Shown here: piece by piece, positions 9,009-16,830 of the stretch
How the letters are laid out: each line of letters begins with the position of its first letter
How positions within the stretch are numbered: the stretch's first letter is position 1
Assembly: GCF_022496765.1 (NCBI RefSeq)
Contig: NZ_VANV01000009.1
Location: forward strand, 248,034 to 312,033
DNA: 64,000 nt
From: Acidaminobacter sp. JC074
GTDB lineage: Bacteria; Bacillota; Clostridia; Peptostreptococcales; Acidaminobacteraceae
Direction of reading: 5' to 3'
Notes under the pieces: generated by a model
What the model was told of the DNA's origin: nothing
Databases searched by the model: none
What the model saw: the letters and a program-made list of their open reading frames with translations, nothing else
Translations under genes and position numbers: made by a program

Positions 9009-9082
9009 AAATTCTCTCCTATCTTAAATTATTTCCTTTCATATCATACCACAATAAATCACTGACGTAAACTTATCTAGGC

Positions 9083-9111
9083 TTGTTTTCCTTGATAGAC
9101 TATTATATAAT
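9083..9111 (+). promoter_or_regulatory. Sigma-A type promoter of the ABC-F gene
   Basis: TTGTTT at 9083-9088 and TATAAT at 9106-9111 with a 17-base spacer, 35 bases before the ABC-F start codon. Confidence 0.7.
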
Positions 9112-9146
9112 CAAAAGTGGTTTGTATTTAGAAAAGGAAAATAATA

Positions 9147-10703
9147 ATGAGTATATTAACAGTTAAGAATTTAAGTCACGGTTTCGGTGACAGAGCCATC
9201 TTCAATGATGTCTCATTTAGACTTTTAAAAGGTGAACATATCGGTCTTATCGGTGCTAATGGTGAAGGTAAATCTACATTTATGAACATCATCACAGATA
9301 CATTAATGCCAGATGAAGGTACTGTTACTTGGTCTAAAAATGTCCGTGTTGGTTATTTGGACCAGCATACATCTTTAGATGCAAGTATGACCATAAGAGA
9401 TGTTTTAAAAACTGCTTTTCAATACCTATTTGACTTAGAAGCAGAAACACACAGAATTTATGAAAAAATGGGTGAAGTGTCTCCAGAAGAGCTGGATGAA
9501 TTAATGGAGGAAGTTGGTAATATTCAGGACATCCTTACCAATAACGATTTTTATATCATTGATTCAAAAGTTGAAGAAATTGCAAAAGGTCTTGGCCTTA
9601 CAGATGTAGGATTAGACAAGTCCGTACATGACTTATCTGGTGGCCAAAGAACCAAAGTACTTCTGGCAAAACTTCTACTAGAAAAGCCTGATATCCTATT
9701 ACTGGATGAGCCGACTAACTACTTAGATGAAGTACATATTGTATGGCTAAAAAGATATCTACAAAATTATGAAAATGCATTTATCTTGATTTCACACGAT
9801 ATTCCATTCTTAAATGAAGTCATTAACTTGGTCTATCATATGGAAAACCAAGAGCTTAATAGATACGTTGGTAATTACGATGACTTCATGGAAGTTTATG
9901 AAATGAAGAAGTCTCAATTAGAAGCTGCTTATAAGAGACAGCAACAAGAAATCAACAAACTTGAAGACTTTGTTGCTAGAAATAAGGCAAGAGTTGCAAC
10001 AAGAAATATGGCCATGTCACGTCAAAAGAAGCTTGATAAAATGGACAGAATTGAACTTGCAAGAGAAAAGCCAAAACCAGAGTTTCACTTTAAATATGGT
10101 AAAACACCGGGCAAGTTAATCTTTGAAGCAAAAGATTTAGTCATTGGTTATACAGAGCCTTTATCAAAGCCACTTAACTTACTTATGGAGCGTGGTCAAA
10201 AGGTTGCTATTACAGGTGCTAATGGTGTTGGTAAAACAACTTTATTGAGATCTTTAATAGGTGAGTTAAAAGGACTAGAAGGATCTGTTGAAAGAGGTCT
10301 TAAACTAGATATTGGTTACTTTGAACAGGAAATTAAAGAAGCCAACTACAATACTTGTATTGAAGAAGTCTGGGCTGAGTTTCCTTCATTTACACAATTT
10401 GAAGTCCGTGCAGCACTTGCTAAGTGTGGTTTAACAACTAAGCATATTGAATCAAAAGTAGTTGTATTATCAGGTGGTGAACAAGCCAAGGTTAGACTTT
10501 GTAAACTGATTAACTCTGAAACAAATGTCCTTGTTCTCGATGAGCCAACCAATCACTTAGACCAAGATGCTAAAGATGAATTAAAAAGAGCCTTAAAAGA
10601 ATACCGTGGCTCAGTTTTACTCATCAGTCATGAACCTGACTTTTATAAAGACATCGTAACAGATGTTTGGAATCTAGAAGAATGGACAACTAAAATATTC
10701 TAA
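9147..10703 (+). CDS. ABC-F family ATPase
   Basis: A 518-residue soluble protein with two ABC ATPase domains and no membrane segment. The first Walker A (GANGEGKST) is at residues 36-44 and its signature is LSGGQRTK. The second Walker A is GANGVGKTT, with signature LSGGEQAK. Between them lies a charged linker (about 235-310, rich in K, E, Q and R), the P-site tRNA interaction motif of this family. ABC-F proteins bind the ribosomal E site to rescue stalled ribosomes or protect against antibiotics. The short linker and lack of a C-terminal extension fit a housekeeping YkpA/YbiT-like member more than a resistance factor, which is inference. Confidence 0.9.
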   Translation: MSILTVKNLSHGFGDRAIFNDVSFRLLKGEHIGLIGANGEGKSTFMNIITDTLMPDEGTVTWSKNVRVGYLDQHTSLDASMTIRDVLKTAFQYLFDLEAETHRIYEKMGEVSPEELDELMEEVGNIQDILTNNDFYIIDSKVEEIAKGLGLTDVGLDKSVHDLSGGQRTKVLLAKLLLEKPDILLLDEPTNYLDEVHIVWLKRYLQNYENAFILISHDIPFLNEVINLVYHMENQELNRYVGNYDDFMEVYEMKKSQLEAAYKRQQQEINKLEDFVARNKARVATRNMAMSRQKKLDKMDRIELAREKPKPEFHFKYGKTPGKLIFEAKDLVIGYTEPLSKPLNLLMERGQKVAITGANGVGKTTLLRSLIGELKGLEGSVERGLKLDIGYFEQEIKEANYNTCIEEVWAEFPSFTQFEVRAALAKCGLTTKHIESKVVVLSGGEQAKVRLCKLINSETNVLVLDEPTNHLDQDAKDELKRALKEYRGSVLLISHEPDFYKDIVTDVWNLEEWTTKIF

Positions 10704-10704
10704 A

Positions 10705-10735
10705 AAAATCTAGCCAATTCGGCTAGATTTTATTT
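10705..10735. terminator. Bidirectional intrinsic terminator
   Basis: An 11-bp stem (AAAATCTAGCC / GGCTAGATTTT) with a 5-base loop and T-rich tracts on both strands. It lies between the convergent ABC-F and selenoprotein genes and contains the selenoprotein stop codon. Confidence 0.85.
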
Positions 10736-10956
10736 GTTAGTTCTTTAATTTCTTCAGGTGTTGGAAAACGCCCTACTTCTTTTTTCGAAAAAATCAACTC
10801 ACCATCTAAAACCACTTCAAATACACCACCAGATGATGGTATAATTTTCAGTTCAGCAATTGCGTTTTTCTTGTTTTCTAAAAATACACTTGCAAGGCTA
10901 ACTGCCTTTGGCGTGTAACCTCACGATGTACAATATTCAATACTTACCTTTTTCAT
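10723..10956 (-). CDS. SelW/Rdx-family selenoprotein (in-frame TGA = Sec)
   Basis: A 77-residue protein whose codon 12 is TGA (10923-10921), read here as selenocysteine. The N-terminus is MKKVSIEYCTSUGY, giving the CxxU redox motif of the Rdx (SelW/SelT/SelH) thioredoxin-like family. The C-terminal half (PSSGGVFEVVLDGELIFSKK, then EVGRFPTPEEI) is the standard SelW ending, so the reading frame continues properly past the TGA. The start ATG overlaps the adenine deaminase stop (ATGA), with GAGGTG as ribosome site. A hairpin right after the TGA fits a bacterial SECIS. It is likely a cytosolic thiol/selenol redox protein. An ordinary gene caller would miss it. Reading the TGA as a true stop would leave an 11-residue peptide and no explanation for the conserved downstream frame. 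Confidence 0.88.
10886..10923 (-). promoter_or_regulatory. Bacterial SECIS-like hairpin after the Sec TGA
   Basis: Directly 3' of the TGA, the mRNA can fold as outer stem ACAC/GTGT (10916-10913 with 10889-10886), a 4x4 internal loop (GCCA/GCAA), inner stem AAGGC/GCCTT and a 5-base apical loop AGUUA (10903-10899). The apical loop starts 17 bases after the TGA and has G at position 2, both within the known range for bacterial SECIS elements. Confidence 0.7.
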
Positions 10957-12680
10957 TCTTTCACCTCTATTTCCATAAAATCAAACTTCACTACATCAAA
11001 CAGACCCTTGTCTGTCAATTTCAAATCAGGTATAACTGGTAGAGCCAAGAAACTAAGTGTCATAAATGGATCAATCTTGTCATTTACACCAAGCTTATCA
11101 TGGGCTATCTGTAACAATTCCTTTAATCTTTCAGCAACAAACTCCATAGGCCTATCTGACATCAAACCTGCAATCCTAAGTTGTAGTGAGTTGACCTCAC
11201 CATCTGAAACTACTGCTATACCGCCTTCAAGTTTCTCAACTTCTTGAATCGCCTTTAACATATCTTCATCATTGTCACCTATAACAATCAAGTTATGAGA
11301 ATCATGACCGATTGTAGTAGCTATTGCACCACCAGACAGTTTGAAGTTTTCTACAAGACCAAGACCAATGTTTCCAGTAGCATTATGTCTTTCAATAACA
11401 GCAAGTTTTACAATATCAATATACTTGTGTTTAACGAAATAACCATCTTCCAAATGAACTTTTCTGATATTTTTCTCAGTCACAAGACTGAATGGCAATA
11501 CGCTGATGACATTAACAATATCAGAGTCCAACTTGATTTTTAGATCCTCTTCTTGAACAGGCTTTAACTTAACGGTTTCTACTACGTCAGAAGTGTCAGT
11601 CTCCTCTACTTCAAACAAAGCCTTGTTGTTTTCAGCCACCTTGACACCATTTTTATAGACCTGTTCTATGTTAAATGTCTTTAAGTCATCAATGACAATC
11701 AGGTCTGCATCATAGCCAGGTGCAATTGCACCAATATCTCTTAGATAATAACATTCTGCAGTATTGATAGTAGCCATCTGAACAGCTGTAATAGGGTCAA
11801 TACCAAGTTCTATGGCCTTTCTGATAGAAAAGTCAACATGGCCTTCTTTTAAAATGTCCTCAGGACTCTTATCGTCTGTACATAAGGTACACCTTCTAGA
11901 GTTACTCTGAGTAACACCTTGAACTAAAGTTTTTAGATCACGCGCGGCAGACCCTTCACGAATAGCGATATACATGCCACGATCAAGTCTTTCTTTCATT
12001 TCATCTAAATTAGAACATTCATGATCTGTTTTAACGCCACCTATCATATAGGCATTTAATGACTTGCCTTTAATCATAGGGCCATGACCATCAATGATTT
12101 TCTTTTGTGCAATCATCATTTTGTCAATGATGTCCTCACGTCCACTTATCACACCTGGGAAGTCCATTAACTCGCCAAGGCCAAGGACGTTGGTTCTATC
12201 CATTAAAGTATCTAGATCTTCTGCTAGAAGTTTGGCACCTGATGTTTCAAATGGTGTAGCCGGTACACACGATGGCAACATGAAAAATGCATTAAGTGGT
12301 GTTTTTTCCACTGACTTCATCATAAATTCAATGCCTTTTAAGCCACATACATTGGCTATTTCATGAGGATCTGCCACTATGGTTGTTGTTCCTCTTGGAA
12401 TAACGACACGTGCCATTTGAGCAGGCGTAACCATTGCAGACTCAAGATGTTCATGACTGTCAATCAAGCCTGGTGCTACATATTTTCCTTTCATATCAAC
12501 TTCTTCTAAACCTTGATAATCACCGATACCAATGATTTTACCTGAGTCAATGGCAATATGTCCTTCATTGACCTCATGAGAAAAAACGTTGATAATCTTA
12601 CAGTTTTTAAGAACAAGCTGAACCTTGTCTCTCCCTGCTGCCAAATCAATCCGGCGTTTAACTCTATCACGACTTGTCAT
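10953..12680 (-). CDS. ade: Adenine deaminase
   Basis: A 575-residue amidohydrolase-fold enzyme that converts adenine to hypoxanthine and ammonia. The N-terminal part carries the metal-binding motif in GLIDSHEHLES, then RGTTTIVADPHEIANVCG. The C-terminal region shows the adenine deaminase pattern GATATTIGHDSHNL near the VSDGEV segment. I chose ATG 12680, which has GAAAGGAG a few bases upstream; an in-frame ATG 17 codons earlier lacks a ribosome site. The length matches the family (about 570-600). Its start overlaps the end of the preceding gene by 14 bp, and its stop overlaps the selenoprotein start, so the three genes form one transcript. Confidence 0.95.
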   Translation of the reverse strand: MTSRDRVKRRIDLAAGRDKVQLVLKNCKIINVFSHEVNEGHIAIDSGKIIGIGDYQGLEEVDMKGKYVAPGLIDSHEHLESAMVTPAQMARVVIPRGTTTIVADPHEIANVCGLKGIEFMMKSVEKTPLNAFFMLPSCVPATPFETSGAKLLAEDLDTLMDRTNVLGLGELMDFPGVISGREDIIDKMMIAQKKIIDGHGPMIKGKSLNAYMIGGVKTDHECSNLDEMKERLDRGMYIAIREGSAARDLKTLVQGVTQSNSRRCTLCTDDKSPEDILKEGHVDFSIRKAIELGIDPITAVQMATINTAECYYLRDIGAIAPGYDADLIVIDDLKTFNIEQVYKNGVKVAENNKALFEVEETDTSDVVETVKLKPVQEEDLKIKLDSDIVNVISVLPFSLVTEKNIRKVHLEDGYFVKHKYIDIVKLAVIERHNATGNIGLGLVENFKLSGGAIATTIGHDSHNLIVIGDNDEDMLKAIQEVEKLEGGIAVVSDGEVNSLQLRIAGLMSDRPMEFVAERLKELLQIAHDKLGVNDKIDPFMTLSFLALPVIPDLKLTDKGLFDVVKFDFMEIEVKE

Positions 12681-13506
12681 GATAACTCCTTTCTGAAAAT
12701 TTATAGACGATTTCCCATAGTACTTCTTCAAATATATTTTCCATATCCTTGGCGCCTATATTTGCAAGTCTATGGCTACTGTTGTAATTATGAAACACTT
12801 TTCTTAACTCATTTTTTAAATACTCATCTAAGTCGACAGGATGTCCAATCATGATATCTTCTAAATCCAGACTCCTGATAATTCTTGTAGACGGCAGTTG
12901 AATGGCTATCTTATAATCCTTGTAGTAACCGTTTTCAACGACTGCACCGACAAAGTATGAAAACTCTAATCTTCCACCTTCAATTTCACACGTTACTCTG
13001 TCGTAATCCATATGGGTAAAATCACCATGCTTCAATCTGAGTTCATAAGGAATTTCATTGTACCTAAAATTGACCTTATCAGGTGACAGATGATAAGATT
13101 TCATTTCTAGTAGACGTTCTTTCATGTAACCTTTTACAAGAAAAGATGCATCTACTGCTACAAGATATGGCATAAGATAATCATCATATTGAAGATTAAT
13201 AACATGACAACCCAATGTTTGAGAGTGATAGGTTGCCTGATCTACTGAGTGTTTAAGAATTTTTTTAAAACATTCTGGCAGATTACTTGAATAGATATCC
13301 TCAAGGTTAGTAAAGGCTCTAATCTTGTAATGGCCGTCATAGGATATACCTTTTAACTCCTCCAAATGAGATATCAACATTTTGGGACGCAAAAGATCCC
13401 CTAACATTTCATTATTGTACCCTTCTTCATCCACAAGTAGCCAGTTTTCAATCGGTAATCCCATCAAACACTCTTCAAAGTCCGCTGGTTTAAATCGTTT
13501 AATCAT
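12667..13506 (-). CDS. Conserved hypothetical protein
   Basis: I do not recognise this soluble 279-residue protein. The start at 13506 (MIKRFKPADFEE) has GGGAGATAAT just before it; an ATG 12 bases upstream has no such site. It is rich in aromatic and acidic residues and has no signal peptide or membrane span. A central segment (about 140-220) has the look of alternating beta strands (RLKHGDFTHMDYDRVTCEIEGGRLEFSYFVGAV). It precedes and overlaps adenine deaminase, so a role connected with purine salvage is possible, but nothing in the sequence shows it. Confidence 0.6.
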   Translation of the reverse strand: MIKRFKPADFEECLMGLPIENWLLVDEEGYNNEMLGDLLRPKMLISHLEELKGISYDGHYKIRAFTNLEDIYSSNLPECFKKILKHSVDQATYHSQTLGCHVINLQYDDYLMPYLVAVDASFLVKGYMKERLLEMKSYHLSPDKVNFRYNEIPYELRLKHGDFTHMDYDRVTCEIEGGRLEFSYFVGAVVENGYYKDYKIAIQLPSTRIIRSLDLEDIMIGHPVDLDEYLKNELRKVFHNYNSSHRLANIGAKDMENIFEEVLWEIVYKFSERSYHDKS

Positions 13507-13548
13507 ATTATCTCCCATATACCCAATAAGTCACCTTTAAACACAGAA

Positions 13549-13569
13549 AGGGAAACACAATGTTTCCCT
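13549..13569 (-). terminator. Hairpin at the end of nadE, weak terminator
   Basis: A perfect 9-bp stem (AGGGAAACA / TGTTTCCCT) with a 3-base loop overlaps the nadE stop codon. The following T tract is poor (TTTCTGTGTTT), so it may slow rather than stop transcription. Confidence 0.5.
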
Positions 13570-14305
13570 AATCATTAAAAGGTCTTGGCATAGGCGGCAT
13601 CACGCGTTTATGTTCTGTCACTCTATTCATTCTTTCAATTACAAGCTTGTCCTCATCTGATACAAAGTTTCCTTCAATATAAGCATCAATGGCATCATAA
13701 GTAACGCCCATTTCCTCTTCATCTGTCTGACCTTCCCATAGACCAGCTGAAGGCTTTCTATCAATAACCGATTGTGGGACTCCAAGATATTTTGCCCACT
13801 CGAATACTTCTCTTTTAGTCAGTCTTGCAAGTGGAAGAATGTCCACACCACCGTCGCCATACTTGGTGAAATAGCCAGTAAGAAGCTCTGCAGCATTGTC
13901 TGTACCTGCTACTAGATAACCCATATCGTTACCAACTGTATAAAGAGTAGACATTCTTAGACGCGCTCTTAAGTTGGCGTCTGTCAAACGGCGCTTTTGT
14001 CCTCTATCACCTAATGCATCATTAACCTTATTAAAGATGTTGTCATGAGCCTCAGTTAAATCTACCTCTATGTAATCAAGACCACATGCTTCAGCTACTG
14101 CAATACCATCTTCTTTATCTTTATCATTACTTTTACATGGTAAGATCACGCCTATAGAGTTTTCCGGAAAGGCTCTTTTAATCAAGCAAGCTACTACAGA
14201 TGAATCAATACCGCCTGATAAACCTACCAATATACCATTTGTATGAGAAAGTTCTACTTGTTCTCTTAACCACGTTACAACATGTTCTACACGTTTTTCA
14301 ATCAT
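13568..14305 (-). CDS. nadE: NH3-dependent NAD synthetase
   Basis: A 245-residue enzyme that amidates nicotinate adenine dinucleotide with ammonia and ATP in the last step of NAD synthesis. The PP-loop motif SGGIDSS lies at residues 30-36, followed by the family phrases AGTDNAAELLTGYFTKYGDGG and RKPSAGLWEGQTDEEEMG. It lacks a glutaminase domain, so it must use free ammonia. The start ATG 14305 has AAAAGGAG seven bases upstream; an in-frame TTG seven codons earlier would overlap the previous gene and is less likely. It lies just downstream of the yigZ-like gene. Confidence 0.95.
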   Translation of the reverse strand: MIEKRVEHVVTWLREQVELSHTNGILVGLSGGIDSSVVACLIKRAFPENSIGVILPCKSNDKDKEDGIAVAEACGLDYIEVDLTEAHDNIFNKVNDALGDRGQKRRLTDANLRARLRMSTLYTVGNDMGYLVAGTDNAAELLTGYFTKYGDGGVDILPLARLTKREVFEWAKYLGVPQSVIDRKPSAGLWEGQTDEEEMGVTYDAIDAYIEGNFVSDEDKLVIERMNRVTEHKRVMPPMPRPFND

Positions 14306-14307
14306 TT

Positions 14308-14958
14308 CTATTCTCCTTTTATCCAAACACCATCAGATATGGCTAGCATTTCTTCATCACCTAACACAATATCTGCCTGATCATTTGTCATATCAATTAT
14401 TTTATTTTTAAAAGCTTCCACATCATCTATTGCAATATACAATAAAGTTTGAACACCATCTGTATAGATGGTATCTCTTAGCAAGAACTTTTCATTTTGA
14501 CTTAGATAATTTTGAAACTTACCATGTAAGGTGTAATTCATACTTACAGATACTTCTTGATAGGCTATCATTTCAATGACTTTGGCCTCTTTTAAGGCTG
14601 ACTTGGCAGACTGGCTATAAGCCCTTACAAGACCACCTGTACCTAATTTTACACCACCAAAATATCTAGTCACAACAATGACAACATTGGTAATACCTTC
14701 ATTCTTAAGAATATTAAGAATGGGAACACCTGCTGTGCCTGATGGTTCACCATCATCACTGTACTTTTGCACTTGAAATCTATCCCCAAGAACATAAACC
14801 GGTACATTATGATTGGCATCCCAGTGCTTTTTCTTTATCTCTTCAATAAAGGCTTGTGCTTCTTCAACAGTCTCAATAGGTTTTGCATAACCTATGAACT
14901 TTGATTTTTTTATAACATCAAGACTCTCAGCCTCTTGAAAAACAGTTTTAAAATTCAT
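14308..14958 (-). CDS. YigZ/IMPACT (UPF0029) family protein
   Basis: A 216-residue protein with the two-domain IMPACT layout: an N-terminal ribosomal-S5-like domain with KKSKFIGYAKPI, HNVPVYVLGD, SDDGEPSGTAGVPIL and VTRYFGGVKLGTGGLVRAYS, and a smaller C-terminal ferredoxin-like domain. These signatures are strongly conserved. The biochemical role is not settled; eukaryotic IMPACT affects translation control and bacterial members are thought to bind nucleic acid. It is followed by nadE with a two-base gap. Confidence 0.9.
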   Translation of the reverse strand: MNFKTVFQEAESLDVIKKSKFIGYAKPIETVEEAQAFIEEIKKKHWDANHNVPVYVLGDRFQVQKYSDDGEPSGTAGVPILNILKNEGITNVVIVVTRYFGGVKLGTGGLVRAYSQSAKSALKEAKVIEMIAYQEVSVSMNYTLHGKFQNYLSQNEKFLLRDTIYTDGVQTLLYIAIDDVEAFKNKIIDMTNDQADIVLGDEEMLAISDGVWIKGE

Positions 14959-14965
14959 ATTCCAC

Positions 14966-15349
14966 CTAAAATAACTCTTTCAAATCGTCCTTTAAAAACT
15001 CCTGAACTTCAAAGTCATAGCCTTCAGGTCCCTTAAAGAAAAACGACCTTAAACCAATATCATCAAAGTACTTGATTTCAGATAAATCATCTACTTTTCC
15101 TACAAAATCATCATAATAGTCTTCTACATTATCAACCGTCAGACTGATAAGTGTCCCACCTTTTCTTTCTGAATCAATAGAACCTTCTGAAGCTTTTACA
15201 GCCCCTATAAATGACTTGCCTGTCGAACGAAACACTTTGGCCCAACCTGGATCAAATACTGGTTCAAGTGATAAGACCTTCTCTAAAAACTGACAACCTT
15301 TTTCATAATCCTTAAAATATAAGAATGTTATTTGTGATGATATATTCAT
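14966..15349 (-). CDS. VOC superfamily (glyoxalase-like) protein
   Basis: A 127-residue protein with the VOC layout of paired beta-alpha-beta-beta-beta units: QITFLYFKDYEKGCQFLEKVLSLEPVFDPGWAKVF, and a second half ending in GLRSFFFKGPEGYDFEVQEFL. A metal-site Glu is expected in the last strand and FEVQEF fits. I chose ATG 15349 because AAGGGGGT lies just before it; the longer ORF start at 15412 would run into the desulfidase terminator. Substrate unknown. Confidence 0.75.
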   Translation of the reverse strand: MNISSQITFLYFKDYEKGCQFLEKVLSLEPVFDPGWAKVFRSTGKSFIGAVKASEGSIDSERKGGTLISLTVDNVEDYYDDFVGKVDDLSEIKYFDDIGLRSFFFKGPEGYDFEVQEFLKDDLKELF

Positions 15350-15390
15350 GGCTACCCCCTTTTCATATTTTACAATAAAAACGACATAAA

Positions 15391-15419
15391 AAAAAGGTTT
15401 GATGTTAGTCAAACCTTTT
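15391..15419 (-). terminator. Intrinsic terminator after the desulfidase gene
   Basis: An 11-bp perfect stem (AAAAGGTTTGA / TCAAACCTTTT) with a 6-base loop, followed on the minus strand by a run of T. Confidence 0.9.
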
Positions 15420-15423
15420 CCTA

Positions 15424-16695
15424 TTATTGCATTTCTCTCATTATGCTTAAAATCGTTGAATCTGTCAGCTTCATGCCCTGTGCACTTAGGACACCTAAGT
15501 TTTTAATACTTTCCTCTACAGAGCCACCAACAATACCATCTTTAGGTGAAGAAATAGTTCCGTTTAAAGACCATATTGCAGCCTTAACACCTGTAGATGC
15601 AGCCGTTGCAAGCTTCAAAGCACATGAGTTTTTAGCACCATCACAAATCATTCCCGATAAGTTTGCAATCATATTTTGAATGGTACCAGCTATCTCTTGT
15701 CTTGAACCACCCAGTAACCAAGTAATAGCAGCACCTGATCCCGTTGCAGCAGAAATACCACAAGAGCATAAAGCCGATAATCTGCCTATTTCAGATTTGA
15801 TGTAACAGTTTAATAAATGACTCATTGCAAGTGCCTTTGCCATTTTTTCATCACTCGTATCATACTGATCTCTAAAAGCGAGCAGTGGCAGTATAGCAGT
15901 TAAACCATTGTTACCACTACCATTAGACGACATAACAGGTAAAGAGATACCTGACATTCTTGCATCTGATGCAGCTGCAGTGTAGTACATAGCCTTGTTG
16001 GCTAAATCATCACCTAGTAAACCGTCATTAATGGCTTTTTTAGAATTAAAGCCAACACCTAAACCAAGTGGTTGCTCTAAACCTACTGCAGATATTGTAG
16101 CGTTCATCTTAAGACCATCCAATAAGAAGCCAATCTCATCAAGCGTCGCATGTTCTGCTTCATCTAGTAACTCATTTACAGTAAATGTTCTGATATCAAA
16201 ATCGCAAGAACATCCAATGTAAGGATCATCTAATAAGACATGCTCATTATGTTTGATGTAAGAAAAATGATTATGTAGGCCTGATAAAACCAACTCTGTC
16301 TTCCCCATAGCAGATTCAATTTCTACAGATACATATACTTTCTCGTCTGTATCAGCAATGCCAACTTCCATCTTTCCAGATTTCATCAAGTCTTTTGCAT
16401 CTTTGATTTTTGCAATTTCAATGGTCTCATAGATCTTTAAACCAAGTTCTGCATCACCTGAAACAGCACCGATTGCACTGGCCATTGCAATACCAACCTC
16501 ATCAGTTTTAGGAATACCTACCGACAGGCCATTTTTAAATATATTAGGACTTACGTCTACTTTAATTTTGTCAATTGATGTATGCTGACCTGCTTGTCTT
16601 GCCTTAGCTACTGCTAAAGTAACTGCAACTGGTTCTGTACATCCCATAGCTGGTTTTACTTCTCTTTTTAATAAATCTATCAATTCAATTCTCAT
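15424..16695 (-). CDS. cyuA: L-cysteine desulfidase (CyuA/CdsB, UPF0597 family)
   Basis: A 423-residue member of the UPF0597/YhaM family, which breaks L-cysteine down to pyruvate, ammonia and sulfide using an oxygen-labile iron-sulfur cluster. The family start (VKPAMGCTEPVAVTLAVAKA, Cys19) is intact, and more conserved cysteines occur in DPYIGCSCDFD, LSALCSCGISAATGSG and GMICDGAKNSCALKLA, enough for cluster binding and catalysis. It is a single-gene unit with a sigma-54 promoter, upstream dyads and a neighbouring activator. From family knowledge, C. difficile CdsB is controlled by sigma-54 and an activator in the same way. Serine dehydratase activity is an alternative annotation. Confidence 0.88.
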   Translation of the reverse strand: MRIELIDLLKREVKPAMGCTEPVAVTLAVAKARQAGQHTSIDKIKVDVSPNIFKNGLSVGIPKTDEVGIAMASAIGAVSGDAELGLKIYETIEIAKIKDAKDLMKSGKMEVGIADTDEKVYVSVEIESAMGKTELVLSGLHNHFSYIKHNEHVLLDDPYIGCSCDFDIRTFTVNELLDEAEHATLDEIGFLLDGLKMNATISAVGLEQPLGLGVGFNSKKAINDGLLGDDLANKAMYYTAAASDARMSGISLPVMSSNGSGNNGLTAILPLLAFRDQYDTSDEKMAKALAMSHLLNCYIKSEIGRLSALCSCGISAATGSGAAITWLLGGSRQEIAGTIQNMIANLSGMICDGAKNSCALKLATAASTGVKAAIWSLNGTISSPKDGIVGGSVEESIKNLGVLSAQGMKLTDSTILSIMREMQ

Positions 16696-16721
16696 AATTT
16701 ATCCCTCCGCCTTTATATTAC

Positions 16722-16736
16722 GCAAAGTGCGTGCCA
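16722..16736 (-). promoter_or_regulatory. Sigma-54 (-24/-12) promoter of the desulfidase gene
   Basis: On the minus strand the sequence TGGCACG-CACT-TTGC fits the consensus TGGCACG-N4-TTGCW, about 27 bases before the start codon. Because GG and GC are correctly spaced and an activator gene lies right upstream, I am confident of the class. Confidence 0.9.
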
Positions 16737-16765
16737 ACTTATAGATGACTTATCGAGGGTGTTTA

Positions 16766-16830
16766 GTCTCATTTTGAGATTGATCGCAAAAATTAATAGT
16801 CTCACATTGAGACTATTCTCAATATGAGAC
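16766..16830 (-). promoter_or_regulatory. Three 15-bp dyads: enhancer sites for the sigma-54 activator
   Basis: Three copies of GTCTCAnnnTGAGAC or near copies: 16766-16780 (GTCTCATTTTGAGAT), 16799-16813 (GTCTCACATTGAGAC) and 16816-16830 (TTCTCAATATGAGAC, overlapping the activator stop codon). Centre spacing is 33 and 17 bp. They lie 30-110 bp upstream of the -24 element, as expected for activator binding sites. The two adjacent copies can also pair as an RNA hairpin after the activator gene. Confidence 0.85.
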
